64,000 bases of DNA, taken from Rathayibacter sp. VKM Ac-2856 (GTDB taxonomy: Bacteria; Actinomycetota; Actinomycetes; Actinomycetales; Microbacteriaceae). The notes beneath the pieces were generated by a model. It was not told the DNA's origin, searched no databases, and saw nothing but the letters and a program-made list of their open reading frames with translations. Position 1 is the first letter of the stretch; each line of letters begins with the position of its first letter. This document shows, piece by piece, positions 51,165 through 59,446 of the stretch. A program made the translations under genes and the position numbers. The stretch spans positions 62,001-126,000 of the forward strand of contig NZ_JABMLF010000001.1 in assembly GCF_013205055.1 (NCBI RefSeq), in the 5' to 3' direction.

Positions 51165-52483
51165 ACGGCGACATCGCGCTGAACATCGGGCTCGTCCTCG
51201 CGTTCGTCCTGATCGGCGGTGTGTTCGCGGCGACGGAGATGGCGCTCGTGACGCTGCGCGAGAGCCAGATCAACGCGATCGCCCTGCGCGGCAAGCGCGG
51301 GGAGAAGGTCGCCGCTCTCGCCCGCAACCCCAACACCTTCCTCTCCGCGGTGCAGATCGGCGTCACGGTCGCCGGCTTCGCCTCCGCGGCCTACGGCGCC
51401 TCGTCGCTCGCCCCCGCGGTGGCGCCCCTGTTCACCTCGCTGGGGCTCGAGGAGACGGCAGCGGTCACCACCGCGACGGTCGTCCTGACCCTCGTGATCG
51501 CCTACCTCTCGCTCGTGCTCGGCGAGCTCGCGCCCAAGCGCCTCGCCATCCAGCGCAACGCGGCCTTCGCCTACGCGATCGCGCCGATCCTCAACGGCTT
51601 CGCCGTGCTGATGCGCCCGGTGATCTGGCTGCTGTCCCTCTCGACGAACCTCGTCGTGCGCCTGCTCGGCGGCGACCCGAACAAGGCGGGGGAGGAGCTC
51701 TCCGAGGAGGAGCTGCGCGACATCGTCTCCAGCCACGAGGGGCTGCCCGAGGACGAGCGGCAGATCCTCGACGACGTCCTCTCGCTCCGCCACCGCCAGC
51801 TCAGCGAGGTCATGCGGCCCCGCCCCGAGGTCGTCCCGCTCGACGGCTCGCACACCCTGATCGACGCGATCGCCGAGATCCGCGACCTCCCGTACTCCCG
51901 ATACCCGGTCCTCGACCGCTCGATCGACGACATCGTCGGCTTCGTGCACGTGCGCGACCTCTTCGAGTCGGCGCGGTCGGACGCCCAGCGGCCGCTGCGC
52001 GAGCTGGTGCGCTCGATCGCCTACCTGCCCTCCACCGCTCGGGTGCTGCCGACGCTGTCGATGATGCGGGCGCAGGGCCAGCACATCGCGGTCGTCGTCG
52101 ACGAGTACGGCGGAACCGACGGCATCGTCACCCTGGAGGACCTCGTGGAGGAGGTCGTCGGCGAGATCTTCGACGAGTACGACACCGACAGCGACTCCCA
52201 GGAGCTGCTCGAGGCCGGCGGCACGATCGACGGCCGCCTGAACTTCCAGGACTTCGAGGAGGCGACCGGCGTGCGCCTGCCGCCGAGCGCGTCCGACACG
52301 GTCGCCGGCTTCGTGATCGAGCGGCTCGGCCGGCTCGCCCAGCTGGGCGACTCGATCGAGATCGACGGCGTGACCCTCCAGGTCGCCGCCCTCGACCGCC
52401 GCCGGATCTCGGAGCTGACCGTGACCCGCCAGGACGAGTCCGCGGCGGCGGCGGAGGAGCCGGGGGAGACCCCCACTCCCTGA
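51161..52483 (+). CDS. CorC/HlyC-family (CNNM) transporter with CBS domains
   Basis: This 440-residue protein has an N-terminal DUF21/CNNM membrane domain (residues 1-185, AATEMALVTLRESQINAI, GELAPKRLAIQRNAAFAYAI), a CBS pair (about 205-330, VMRPRPEVVPLDG; YSRYPVLDRSIDDIVGFVHV) with VVVDEYGGTDGIVTLEDLVE, and a C-terminal CorC_HlyC domain (about 345-425). The family is linked to Mg2+ (and Co2+) efflux or transport. Its GTG start overlaps the end of the upstream ORF, so expression probably depends on translation of that ORF. A hairpin terminator follows. Confidence 0.88.
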   Translation: MNGDIALNIGLVLAFVLIGGVFAATEMALVTLRESQINAIALRGKRGEKVAALARNPNTFLSAVQIGVTVAGFASAAYGASSLAPAVAPLFTSLGLEETAAVTTATVVLTLVIAYLSLVLGELAPKRLAIQRNAAFAYAIAPILNGFAVLMRPVIWLLSLSTNLVVRLLGGDPNKAGEELSEEELRDIVSSHEGLPEDERQILDDVLSLRHRQLSEVMRPRPEVVPLDGSHTLIDAIAEIRDLPYSRYPVLDRSIDDIVGFVHVRDLFESARSDAQRPLRELVRSIAYLPSTARVLPTLSMMRAQGQHIAVVVDEYGGTDGIVTLEDLVEEVVGEIFDEYDTDSDSQELLEAGGTIDGRLNFQDFEEATGVRLPPSASDTVAGFVIERLGRLAQLGDSIEIDGVTLQVAALDRRRISELTVTRQDESAAAAEEPGETPTP

Positions 52484-52503
52484 CCGACCTCGTGCCAGTA
52501 ATC

Positions 52504-52538
52504 GACGGCGGCGTCCCCACCCCGGGGGCGCCGCCGTC
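52504..52538 (+). terminator. Hairpin terminator after the CorC/CNNM gene
   Basis: GACGGCGGCG (52504-52513) pairs with CGCCGCCGTC (52529-52538), with additional C/G pairing in the 15-nt interior. It lies 20 bases after the stop codon. Confidence 0.7.
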
Positions 52539-52642
52539 GTCGTGCGCGGTCCGGACTCCGATGTCGGTGGTCGTCCGTAGCCTGCAGACAGGCTCGATCG
52601 CCCGATCGCGGCCGTTCCCGACCGTGAGGACTCTTCCTGCTC

Positions 52643-52960
52643 GTGGGCACGCTGCTCTACGGATCCCTGCCCGTCCCCTTCCTCTTCGACGACCGCGCCC
52701 TCGTGCGCCTGCAGACGGTGATCCTCGCCAAGCTGCGGCGAGGCGAGGGCTTCGGCTTCCACCTGCCCGTCGGCGCGGCGCTCGGCCACGGCCGCCGCAC
52801 GCTCTGGATGCACCCGTCCACCGCCCTGGCCTTCGCCCTCCGCGGCGCCGTGGAGGTGGCGCCCAACCCCGCGTGGCTCCGCGCACTGATGGACGAGGCG
52901 AACAGCTCCCGCGGGCTGAGCGTGCTGCCGGAGCCCCCGGCGCGCGCCCCCGCCGCCTGA
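52643..52960 (+). CDS. Small DUF7882-like protein, paralogue of 61906-62238
   Basis: This 105-residue protein shares a clear pattern with the product at 61906-62238: MGxLxY, FDDRALxxLQTVILAKLRRGExF, GHGRRTLWMHPSTAL and NPAWLRALMDEANSSRGL with a final V-x-x-EP. The family is frequent in Microbacteriaceae; I recall the label DUF7882, and older entries call some members ATP-dependent DNA ligase, for which I see no motif. No membrane helix or signal peptide is present. The GTG start has no clear ribosome site. Confidence 0.72.
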   Translation: MGTLLYGSLPVPFLFDDRALVRLQTVILAKLRRGEGFGFHLPVGAALGHGRRTLWMHPSTALAFALRGAVEVAPNPAWLRALMDEANSSRGLSVLPEPPARAPAA

Positions 52961-52984
52961 GCGCCCGGCCGGTAGCGTGATCGC

Positions 52985-53578
52985 GTGCCCGAGCCGTCCG
53001 CCGTCGACCGCTTCCTCGAGGCGGGGTTCGACTTCCCGCTGCTGTTCGCGGTGCCGGTCGTCCTCATCGGGGTCGTGGTGCTCGGAGTCGTCGTGGTCGT
53101 CTCCCGCCAGCTGGCGGCGCCGCGGGCGCTGATCGCCGCGAGCGCGACCGGCGGAGTCGTCGTCCGCGGCGGGCCCGACTTCGCGCGACTGCTCGTGTTC
53201 GCCGATCCGACGCTGGCCCACCCGGGGCTCCGCCCGTACGTGGTCCTGGTCCCGTCCGACGAGGTCCTGACGTTGCTCGTCGGCCCGGACGAGGCCGAGG
53301 TGCCGTGGGACGAGATCCGGCGCGTCGAGCGGCGGTCGGTCGGCCCGCGCGGCCGGAGCGAGCTCGTGCTCTCCTTCACGCGCGGCAAGCGCCTGCGGTC
53401 GGTGCTGCTGCGTCCCGTCGAGGAGCCGGGCCTGCTCGGGCTCCGGCCGGCGGGGACTCGGAGCGTCGAGCGGCTGCGCTCCCGGCTGCTCGCGCACGTG
53501 CCCGCGACGGCACCGGAGTCCGGGGCGCCGACGGCGCCGTGGGGCAGCCGCCGTTCCTGGGCCGACCCGCAGGCCTGA
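52985..53578 (+). CDS. Single-helix membrane protein with soluble C-terminal domain, function unknown
   Basis: This 197-residue protein has one N-terminal helix (about 18-42, AVPVVLIGVVVLGVVVVVS), then a strand-rich cytosolic domain (VVVRGGPDFARLLVFADP; PYVVLVPSDEVLTLLVG; EVPWDEIRRVERRS) resembling PH-like photosystem/actinobacterial domains. TAGCGT six bases before the GTG indicates a leaderless start. No family recognised. Confidence 0.65.
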   Translation: MPEPSAVDRFLEAGFDFPLLFAVPVVLIGVVVLGVVVVVSRQLAAPRALIAASATGGVVVRGGPDFARLLVFADPTLAHPGLRPYVVLVPSDEVLTLLVGPDEAEVPWDEIRRVERRSVGPRGRSELVLSFTRGKRLRSVLLRPVEEPGLLGLRPAGTRSVERLRSRLLAHVPATAPESGAPTAPWGSRRSWADPQA

Positions 53579-53652
53579 CACGAGCCGAAAGACGGTTCCG
53601 CCCGAGTCGAGCTCGCCGGCCGGCTCCGCTCGTGATGAACCCGAGGGCTGGC

Positions 53653-54441
53653 TCAGTAGCCGGAGTCGGAGGCCTCCGCGCCGAGGGCCACGGTCGTCCC
53701 GAGCGCGATCAGCGACTGGTCGGTCGCGACGGCGACCCTCGGGAAGCCGAGCGCCCGCAGCTGCCGGGCACGCTCCGGGTCGCCCGCATAGGCGCCCGCG
53801 CCCTTGCCGGCGCGCCGGGCGGCGGCCGCGATCCTCGGCAGCGGATCCTCGGGTCCGTCCGCGGCGAGCAGGTCCGAGACGTCCCTCCCGAGTCCGATCG
53901 CGAGGTCGAACGGGCCGACGATCACCCCGGCGACCCCCGGCACCGCGAGGATCGCCTCGACGGCGTCGAGACCGGCCTGCGTCTCGATCATCAGCCAGAG
54001 CGCCGTCCGCGCCTCGGCGGCCGACGGGGGAGTCGCGCCCCAGAGATCGCTCATCGGGCCCCAGCTGCGACGCCCGAGCGGCGGGTAGTGCGCGGCGCGG
54101 ACCGCCGCGAGCGCGTCCTCGACCGACTCGATCATCGGGACGACGACGATGTCCGCCCCGGCGTCGAGCGCCCGGCCGATCAGCGGATCCGACAGCCCGG
54201 CGACCCGCACCGCGACCGGCGGCCTGCCGCTGACCGCGGCCAGCGCGAGCATGCTCGCGAGCACCGTCGCGTCGTCGAACGCGCCGTGCTGCGCGTCCAG
54301 GCACAGCCAGCCGGGCCCGCCGAGAGCGATCTGCGCCACCGTCCGCGGCTCGCCGAGCCGGCACCACACTCCGTCGGCCCGTCCGTCACCGAGAACCCGC
54401 TCCGCATCCACGGCACCGATCCTGCCATCGGAGGCGCTCAC
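53653..54441 (-). CDS. HpcH/HpaI aldolase/citrate lyase family protein
   Basis: This 262-residue TIM-barrel protein has the class II aldolase pattern: WLCLDAQHGAFDD (metal/substrate loop), VRVAGLSDPLIGRALDAGAD, VVPMIESVEDALAAV (metal-binding glutamate), WLMIETQAGLDAVEAI and VAGVIVGPFDLAIGLG. Such enzymes cleave 4-hydroxy-2-ketoacids to pyruvate and an aldehyde with a divalent metal. It overlaps the small membrane-protein gene by four bases (ATGA 54438-54441) in the order membrane protein then aldolase. The physiological substrate is unknown. Confidence 0.83.
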   Translation of the reverse strand: MSASDGRIGAVDAERVLGDGRADGVWCRLGEPRTVAQIALGGPGWLCLDAQHGAFDDATVLASMLALAAVSGRPPVAVRVAGLSDPLIGRALDAGADIVVVPMIESVEDALAAVRAAHYPPLGRRSWGPMSDLWGATPPSAAEARTALWLMIETQAGLDAVEAILAVPGVAGVIVGPFDLAIGLGRDVSDLLAADGPEDPLPRIAAAARRAGKGAGAYAGDPERARQLRALGFPRVAVATDQSLIALGTTVALGAEASDSGY

Positions 54442-54794
54442 TGCAGGGCGAGTCCGACCAGCGGCGGCAGGACGAGGGTCGCCAGGCCCACCAGCACGCC
54501 GTGCGCGCCGACGCCCAGCGCGATCGCGGCGAGCAGGCGCGGACGGTCGCGCTGGACGACGCCGACGACGCCGAGCCCGGTGGTCGCGGCGGCGAGGAGC
54601 AGCTGGCCGAGGGCGATGGCGGTGAAGATCGCGCCGATGCCCGCGGCGTCGAGGCCGCGGTCGTAGGCGAGCAGCGGGATCGCGGTGGTCGCGCCCGCGA
54701 GCACGATCTGCGTCACCGTCATCAGGATCGCGAGGAGGAAGCCGATCAGGCCGGCGAGGTTGCGGGGACGGGTCGGCGGGTCCGTGCGGGTCAT
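54438..54794 (-). CDS. Three- or four-helix membrane protein, function unknown
   Basis: This 118-residue hydrophobic protein has helices at about 12-38, 50-75 and 86-112. TACGCT lies six bases before the ATG at 54794, giving a leaderless start. It is co-translated with the downstream aldolase, which could mean a shared pathway (transport plus cleavage) but proves nothing. No family recognised. Confidence 0.68.
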   Translation of the reverse strand: MTRTDPPTRPRNLAGLIGFLLAILMTVTQIVLAGATTAIPLLAYDRGLDAAGIGAIFTAIALGQLLLAAATTGLGVVGVVQRDRPRLLAAIALGVGAHGVLVGLATLVLPPLVGLALQ

Positions 54795-54850
54795 CGTGGA
54801 AGCGTAGAGCGGATCGCGCTCCCGCCCCATCCCCTGCCGAGGCGGGGGAG

Positions 54851-55465
54851 TCAGCGCCAGTGGGCGAGCTCGCTCGCCATCAGCAGGCGCGCGCGGGAGA
54901 GCAGTCCGCGGACGGCGGTCGGGGTGAGGTCGAGGTCGAGGGCGATCTCGTCGTAGCTGAGCTCGTGCAGCTGCCGCAGCTCCCAGCACCGGCGCTGCAG
55001 CGCCGGCATCCGCTCGAGCACCCGCTGCGCGTCGGCGGCGAGGGCGGCGCACCGGCCGGCGGCCTCCGGATCGTCCTTCTCGAGCGCCGGCAGCTCCTCG
55101 TCCAGCTCGGTCCGGCGCGCGACCGCGGGTGCGCGCAGCCGGTCGATGCTGCGCCGACGGGTCGTGGTCGCCAGCCAGCCGGCGATCGTCTTGCCGTCGA
55201 TCACGCTGTCGAGGTGCGTCCAGGCGGCGAGGAACGTCTCCTGCACGACGTCGTCGACATCGGCGGAGGAGCCGAGCGTGCGCGCGGCGATCGCCCGCAG
55301 CAGTCCGGAGTAGCGCTCGACGATCGCCGCGAAGGCCCGGTCGTCGCCCGACGCGGCACGGATGACGAGCACCCGGTCCGAGTCCATCGGCAGCGCGGGC
55401 AGGGTTGACGGAGCGAGCAGCGCGGGGTTGCCGGCGCGCGTGCGGGCTCGTGCAGGGGCGAGCAT
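54851..55465 (-). CDS. ECF-type RNA polymerase sigma factor
   Basis: This 204-residue factor has sigma-70 region 2 (DRAFAAIVERYSGLLRAIAARTLG; DVDDVVQETFLAAWTHLDS; partly quoted, residues about 40-95) and region 4 (MPALQRRCWELRQLHELSYDEIALDLDLTPTAVRGLLSRAR, partly quoted, 150-200). ATG 55465 has GGAG seven bases upstream; MDSDRVL at 55387 is the alternative start and matches the usual family N-terminus. No anti-sigma factor gene is adjacent. A 22-bp palindrome lies just upstream. Confidence 0.85.
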   Translation of the reverse strand: MLAPARARTRAGNPALLAPSTLPALPMDSDRVLVIRAASGDDRAFAAIVERYSGLLRAIAARTLGSSADVDDVVQETFLAAWTHLDSVIDGKTIAGWLATTTRRRSIDRLRAPAVARRTELDEELPALEKDDPEAAGRCAALAADAQRVLERMPALQRRCWELRQLHELSYDEIALDLDLTPTAVRGLLSRARLLMASELAHWR

Positions 55466-55483
55466 GCGGGCTCCGATCGTCGA

Positions 55484-55505
55484 GAAGTATGTGTGCGCAT
55501 ACTTC
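55484..55505. promoter_or_regulatory. 22-bp palindrome upstream of the sigma-factor gene
   Basis: GAAGTATG (55484-55491), spacer TGTGCG, and CATACTTC (55498-55505) form perfect 8-bp arms in an unusually AT-rich patch, 19 bases before the preferred start at 55465. It is a likely regulator site overlapping the promoter. Confidence 0.55.
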
Positions 55506-55725
55506 CTACCGGGGAGCGGAAGGGTCGCCCAGGCCTTGACTCGGACCGCGGAATCGGCGCGGTGGACGCGGATCACGAGTTGTCCGACGGCTGTCGTCGA
55601 CCTCGGCCGTCGGCCGTCGCGGGCGCGACCGAGCGGCCGCCGCGACCCCATGCCGCCCCGGAGGTCGGGCACCGAGCACGACCGCCCGATTCGCGGCCAG
55701 GGCGAGCCCTTCCTAGGCTCGATGG

Positions 55726-56112
55726 ATGGACGAGGACGTGATCGGACGGATCGTGCTGGGGCTGGTCATGGCGGGCTCCGGGGTGCTGGTGCTCTGGATG
55801 GCGCGGGCCGCGGCGAGCGGGCGATTGAGGCGCAATCAGATCGCGGGCATCCGCACGGCGTCGACGCTTGCGAGCGACGCCGCGTGGCTCGCCGCCCATC
55901 GGCGGGCGAAGGGGCCGACCCTCGCGGCGGGCTGGTGCGCGATCGCGTCGGCGGTTCCCGCGGCGCTGCCGGTCCCGATCGAAGCGGTGCTGATCTCGGT
56001 GCTCGTCGGGTCTGTCGCGGTGCTGGCGTTCACCCTCCACGGAGCGGCGGTCGCCGGGCGGGCGGCGCGCGAGGCGCACCGGGCCGAGCAGGAGCGCGGC
56101 GCGGGGCGCTGA
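55726..56112 (+). CDS. SdpI-like membrane protein
   Basis: This 128-residue protein has three or four helices with the SdpI/YhfL-type core motif RNQIAGIRTASTLASDAAWL, followed by AHRRAKGP. SdpI-type proteins give immunity to a toxin in Bacillus, but short homologues are widespread with unknown roles. TAGGCT six bases before the ATG marks a leaderless start. No toxin gene is seen nearby. Confidence 0.78.
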   Translation: MDEDVIGRIVLGLVMAGSGVLVLWMARAAASGRLRRNQIAGIRTASTLASDAAWLAAHRRAKGPTLAAGWCAIASAVPAALPVPIEAVLISVLVGSVAVLAFTLHGAAVAGRAAREAHRAEQERGAGR

Positions 56113-56158
56113 GACGACAGGCTCCCCGCTGCCCAGGCGCGGGGGTAGGGTTCGCAGC

Positions 56159-56182
56159 GTGAGCTGCAGGTGCCGACGATGA
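56159..56182 (+). CDS. Leaderless cysteine-containing mini-ORF (leader-peptide candidate) upstream of the SAH-hydrolase-like gene
   Basis: TAGGGT (56146-56151) lies seven bases before GTG 56159, which opens MSCRCRR and stops at 56182. An ATG at 56179 overlaps the stop as ATGA and could continue translation into the leader. Short leaderless ORFs with several cysteine codons are known in mycobacteria as cysteine-responsive attenuators of sulfur genes. The gene downstream, an adenosylhomocysteinase-like enzyme, belongs to sulfur-amino-acid metabolism. A GGTCGGT/ACCGACC hairpin at 56304-56322 lies further along the leader. Confidence 0.35.
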   Translation: MSCRCRR

Positions 56183-56378
56183 GCGAGCCCGTCGTCGACT
56201 CCGGAGCCGCGGAGATCGCCGGTCCCGCCGAGATCGTCTCCGATCGACGGATCCCCCTCTACGGCAGCGACGACACTCGACGCGAGATGCATCCGAGTAC
56301 GGCGGTCGGTCCCCGACCGACCCCCGCGCCCTCCCGGCGCCTCCCGTACCCCCTCATCTCCCGAAAGGCCGCTCTGCC

Positions 56379-57566
56379 ATGTCCTCACGCACCCTCACGC
56401 CCTCCGGCGACCCCTCGCTCGACTGGGCGGCTCGGCACACGCCGCTGCTCGCCGACAGCATCGACCGCGACTCGCCGGTCCTCGACGGTCTCCACGTCGG
56501 CATCTGCCTTCACATCGAACCCAAGACGGCCGTCCTCTGCCGCTGGCTCCTGGAGCAGGGCAGCCGCGTCACTCTGACCGGCAACGTCGGCACCACCGTC
56601 CCCGAGACGGCCGAAGCCCTCCGCGCCCTCGGCGTCGACGTCATCGGCCGGCGGACCGACGGGGCGGCCGAGCACGACCGCAACCTCGACCGGGTGCTCG
56701 CCGCCGAGCCTCAGCTCGTCATGGACAACGGCGGCGAGCTGATCGCCAAGCTCACGCGCGGCGCACCCCGCTCGGCCGGCTTCCTCGGCGCGACGGAGGA
56801 GACGACCACCGGCGGCGCCGCCGTCCGCGCCCTGCCCGTCGCGCCCGACTTCCCGGTCGTCGTGATCAACGACAGCCGGCTGAAGCTCATCGTCGAGAAC
56901 GAGCACGGCGTCGGGCAGAGCATCGTCCAGGGCTTCATGAACGCGACCAACTCGATGCTCCCCGGCGCCCGCGCCACGGTCGTCGGCTACGGCCCCTGCG
57001 GCAAGGGCGTCGCCGACGTCCTGCGCAGTCTCGGCGCGATCGTCAGCGTGGTCGACCGCGACCCCTTCCGCGCCCTCGAGGCGATCATGCGCGGCCACCT
57101 CGTCGGGCCGCTCGACGCGGTCCTCCCGAGCACCGAGGTCCTCTTCCTCGCGACCGGCGCCCGGAACGTCATCGGAGCGGACCAGCTCGCGCGGCTCAAG
57201 AACGGCGTGATCCTCGTCGGCGTCGGGCACGAGGGCCTCGAGCTCGACCACGAGGCGCTCGCGAGCAGCGCCGTCCGCCGCGTCGACCTGTCACCCGCGG
57301 GCGGCGACGCGGACGCGCGCATCCTCTACGAGCTGGCGGACGGCAGGGAGGTCGTCGTCCTGCACGGCACCCGGATGATCAACCTCACCGCCGCCGGCGG
57401 CAACCCGATCCAGGCGATGGACCTCGGCCTCTCCCTCCAGGCGCGCAGCCTCGCCGCCATCGCGCGCCGCGAGGTCCCCTGGAACGGCGCCGGCCCGGTG
57501 CCCGACACCGTCGACCACGCCCTCGCGACCGCCCTCGTCGGCCTCCTCGGCAGGGGCGGCCGCTGA
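56379..57566 (+). CDS. Adenosylhomocysteinase-like enzyme (divergent, short)
   Basis: This 395-residue protein shows the SAH-hydrolase layout: HIEPKTAVLCRWL, NVGTTVPETAEAL, TEETTTGGAAVRAL, substrate/NAD region INDSRLKLIVENEHGVGQS, Rossmann loop VVGYGPCGKGVADVL, and the final NLTAAGGNPIQAMDLGLSLQ. Classical enzymes are 430-490 residues long, have D rather than E in the K-x-x-x-D pair, and end in a conserved KxDxYRY tail, which is missing here. It may hydrolyse SAH or a related adenosyl compound, or have a new substrate. GAAAGG precedes the ATG. The 266-base leader holds a mini-ORF. Confidence 0.8.
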   Translation: MSSRTLTPSGDPSLDWAARHTPLLADSIDRDSPVLDGLHVGICLHIEPKTAVLCRWLLEQGSRVTLTGNVGTTVPETAEALRALGVDVIGRRTDGAAEHDRNLDRVLAAEPQLVMDNGGELIAKLTRGAPRSAGFLGATEETTTGGAAVRALPVAPDFPVVVINDSRLKLIVENEHGVGQSIVQGFMNATNSMLPGARATVVGYGPCGKGVADVLRSLGAIVSVVDRDPFRALEAIMRGHLVGPLDAVLPSTEVLFLATGARNVIGADQLARLKNGVILVGVGHEGLELDHEALASSAVRRVDLSPAGGDADARILYELADGREVVVLHGTRMINLTAAGGNPIQAMDLGLSLQARSLAAIARREVPWNGAGPVPDTVDHALATALVGLLGRGGR

Positions 57567-57642
57567 CCCCGGGGACGAGCGCGTCGGCGGCCGGTCGGCC
57601 GGCGCCTCGGATCATCACCCCTGGTTCCCCTGGGGTCCGGTC

Positions 57643-58029
57643 GTGGTGATGCATCGGGGGCGTCCGACCCCCGGGCCGGCCGCCGACGCGATCGCCTCGC
57701 TCCTCGTCCTCGTCGGGGTGATCGGCGGATTCGCGAGCGCTGTCCTCGCCGGGCTCGGCGTCGCTGTGAGCTCTCTGTTCCTCGTCGGGTGCGCCGCCAC
57801 CTACCGCGGTCTCTTCCTCGAGACGAACGTCCCGCCGCTGGACTGCCTGGCCGGACCGGCGTGGCCGCTGGTCTGGTGGTTCACTCTCGTCGGGGCCGGT
57901 GCGGTCCTGACCTTCTCCACCCTTGTCATCGGCGCGTACCGGCCGCGATGGTCCGTCCCGGCCGGCCTGCTGCTCGCCGTCGTCACGACGGTGAGCGCCG
58001 TTCTGACCTCGCCGGCCGGCGGTGCTTGA
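57643..58029 (+). CDS. Four-helix membrane protein, function unknown
   Basis: This 128-residue protein (GTG 57643, or ATG 57649) has four hydrophobic helices (about 14-35, 40-58, 70-94 and 104-122). Codon bias fits a real gene. It stands alone between the SAH-hydrolase-like gene and a convergent membrane-protein operon. No family recognised. Confidence 0.65.
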   Translation: MVMHRGRPTPGPAADAIASLLVLVGVIGGFASAVLAGLGVAVSSLFLVGCAATYRGLFLETNVPPLDCLAGPAWPLVWWFTLVGAGAVLTFSTLVIGAYRPRWSVPAGLLLAVVTTVSAVLTSPAGGA

Positions 58030-58068
58030 CCCTGTGCGGGGAGAGCGCCCCGAGCCCTAGCGCGCTCG

Positions 58069-58809
58069 TCACCGCGACGGTTCTCCGCAGCCTTCATCAG
58101 CTGTGGAGCGTGGGGTACCCGCCGGGCTCGGGAGGGCGAAGGTCGCGCCGGTGACCGCGGAGGCCAACGGGGCGAGTGCCAGGAGGACGGCGGCGACGAG
58201 GACGCCCGCGATCGTCGTCGGCGGATCCATGAGGGCGAGACCCCAGACTCCGGCCACCTGCGCCCCAGCGGCCGCCCCGATGAACCGCGTCGCACGGCGA
58301 TGCAGGAGACCGGCGCGGGCAGCTGCGGCGGCGGCGAGGACCGGTGCCGCGAGCGCCAGGACGCTCAGCACGATCAGCTCCTCGGGGTACTCCCGGAACT
58401 GGACGGGGGTGAAGGGCCCCGACCACCAGAACCGCCCGAGCGTGCCCGCCGAGGTCAGCCCGCAGAGCGCGATCGCTCCCGCGGTGGGCATCCTGCTCCG
58501 ACGCAGGGCGACACCGGCGGCCGCCAGCCAGGCGAGTGCGACCAGCCCGGCGGCGACCAGCCCCGGACCGGTGGAGGTGTGCGTGTCGAAGTTCACGACT
58601 CCGGTGATCAGCTCGCGGAGGTCTCGCGCAGTGGTGTCGAGGATCACGGTCGTCAGCGTCCAGGCGGCGAGCAGGAAGAATGCTCCGATGAGCGTCGCGG
58701 TGAGCCCTGCCCGCCGGACACCGGCGACGACCGTCTCGAGGATCCCCGCCCGCGCGCGGGCCGTCCACTCGGACCGGGGCGGGCTCGCCGGGTGATCAGT
58801 GCGCGGCAT
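58069..58809 (-). CDS. Seven-helix membrane protein, function unknown
   Basis: This 246-residue protein has about six or seven hydrophobic segments. The region after helix 1 carries an exposed loop with a short acidic stretch (GVVNFDTHTSTGPG), and FWWSGPFTPVQFREYPEELI is a conspicuous mid-protein loop. It overlaps the preceding gene by 14 bases and is the last gene of the PadR-headed operon. Family unknown. Confidence 0.65.
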   Translation of the reverse strand: MPRTDHPASPPRSEWTARARAGILETVVAGVRRAGLTATLIGAFFLLAAWTLTTVILDTTARDLRELITGVVNFDTHTSTGPGLVAAGLVALAWLAAAGVALRRSRMPTAGAIALCGLTSAGTLGRFWWSGPFTPVQFREYPEELIVLSVLALAAPVLAAAAAARAGLLHRRATRFIGAAAGAQVAGVWGLALMDPPTTIAGVLVAAVLLALAPLASAVTGATFALPSPAGTPRSTADEGCGEPSR

Positions 58810-59446
58810 CGTTCCCCATTTCGTGCACGATCCGGCCGTGGCAGCCGGCCCGGGTCCAGTCGTAGGGGCCGGCGGAGGCGAGGTTCGTGCCGTACAGGGC
58901 GGCCCAGGCGTCGCTGTCCGCCGCGAGGGGCTCTCCGCCCGGATCCTCGGGCGACCGCTCCCACCAGAGCTTGAAGGTGTAGTCGTGGCCCTCGTCGCGC
59001 ATGCAGGCGGCGATGCGCAGCTGCATGTCGACCCAGCCGACCGCGTTGTCGAGCTCGCCGTCGATGAAGGAGGCCGGGTAGGTGACGTCATCCGGAGTGT
59101 CGGAGACGTCGTAGAGGCGGACGCCCCACTCGTCGTACCGGTGCCCGTCGGGGGTGGCGACCGGGGTCGGCGGCTCGGCGGGCACCTCGGTCGGCACCTC
59201 GGACGGCGTCATCGGCCCTCGCGCCGCAGGCGAGTCGGACGGAAGGGACGTCGAGGGCCCGTCCTCGCGACCGGTGGCCGGATCCGCCGCCCGTGCGGCC
59301 GGGTACGCGTCGTCGTAGTCCTGGACGGCCGATGTCACCGTGGCGACGAGGACGGTGCCGACGCCGGCGGTGAGGAGCAGCCCCGCCGCAGTGAGGGCGA
59401 TCGCGGCGCGCAGCCGGGTGCGGCCCCGAGGGCGCGGATCCGTCAT
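58796..59446 (-). CDS. Membrane-anchored extracytoplasmic protein, function unknown
   Basis: This 216-residue protein has one N-terminal helix (about 10-35) followed by a low-complexity Pro/Thr/Ser linker (about 55-92). A soluble outer domain comes next with two cysteines (IAACMRDEGHDY and RAGCHGRIVHEM) likely in a disulfide. Its ATG overlaps the stop of the upstream gene (ATGA 59443-59446). Family unknown. Confidence 0.65.
   Translation of the reverse strand: MTDPRPRGRTRLRAAIALTAAGLLLTAGVGTVLVATVTSAVQDYDDAYPAARAADPATGREDGPSTSLPSDSPAARGPMTPSEVPTEVPAEPPTPVATPDGHRYDEWGVRLYDVSDTPDDVTYPASFIDGELDNAVGWVDMQLRIAACMRDEGHDYTFKLWWERSPEDPGGEPLAADSDAWAALYGTNLASAGPYDWTRAGCHGRIVHEMGNDAAH

Noticed and set aside
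54860-55408. Plus-strand frame opposite the sigma factor
   Set aside because: It is antisense to a clear ECF sigma gene with intact region 2 and region 4.
56183-56378. SAH- or SAM-binding riboswitch upstream of the SAH-hydrolase-like gene
   Set aside because: I could not find the conserved blocks of the known SAM/SAH aptamers; only a simple hairpin is visible.
56170-56577. Plus-strand frame running through the leader into the SAH-hydrolase-like gene
   Set aside because: Codon bias decays after about 30 codons and the frame continues out of phase inside a clear gene. At most its first part is a leader ORF.
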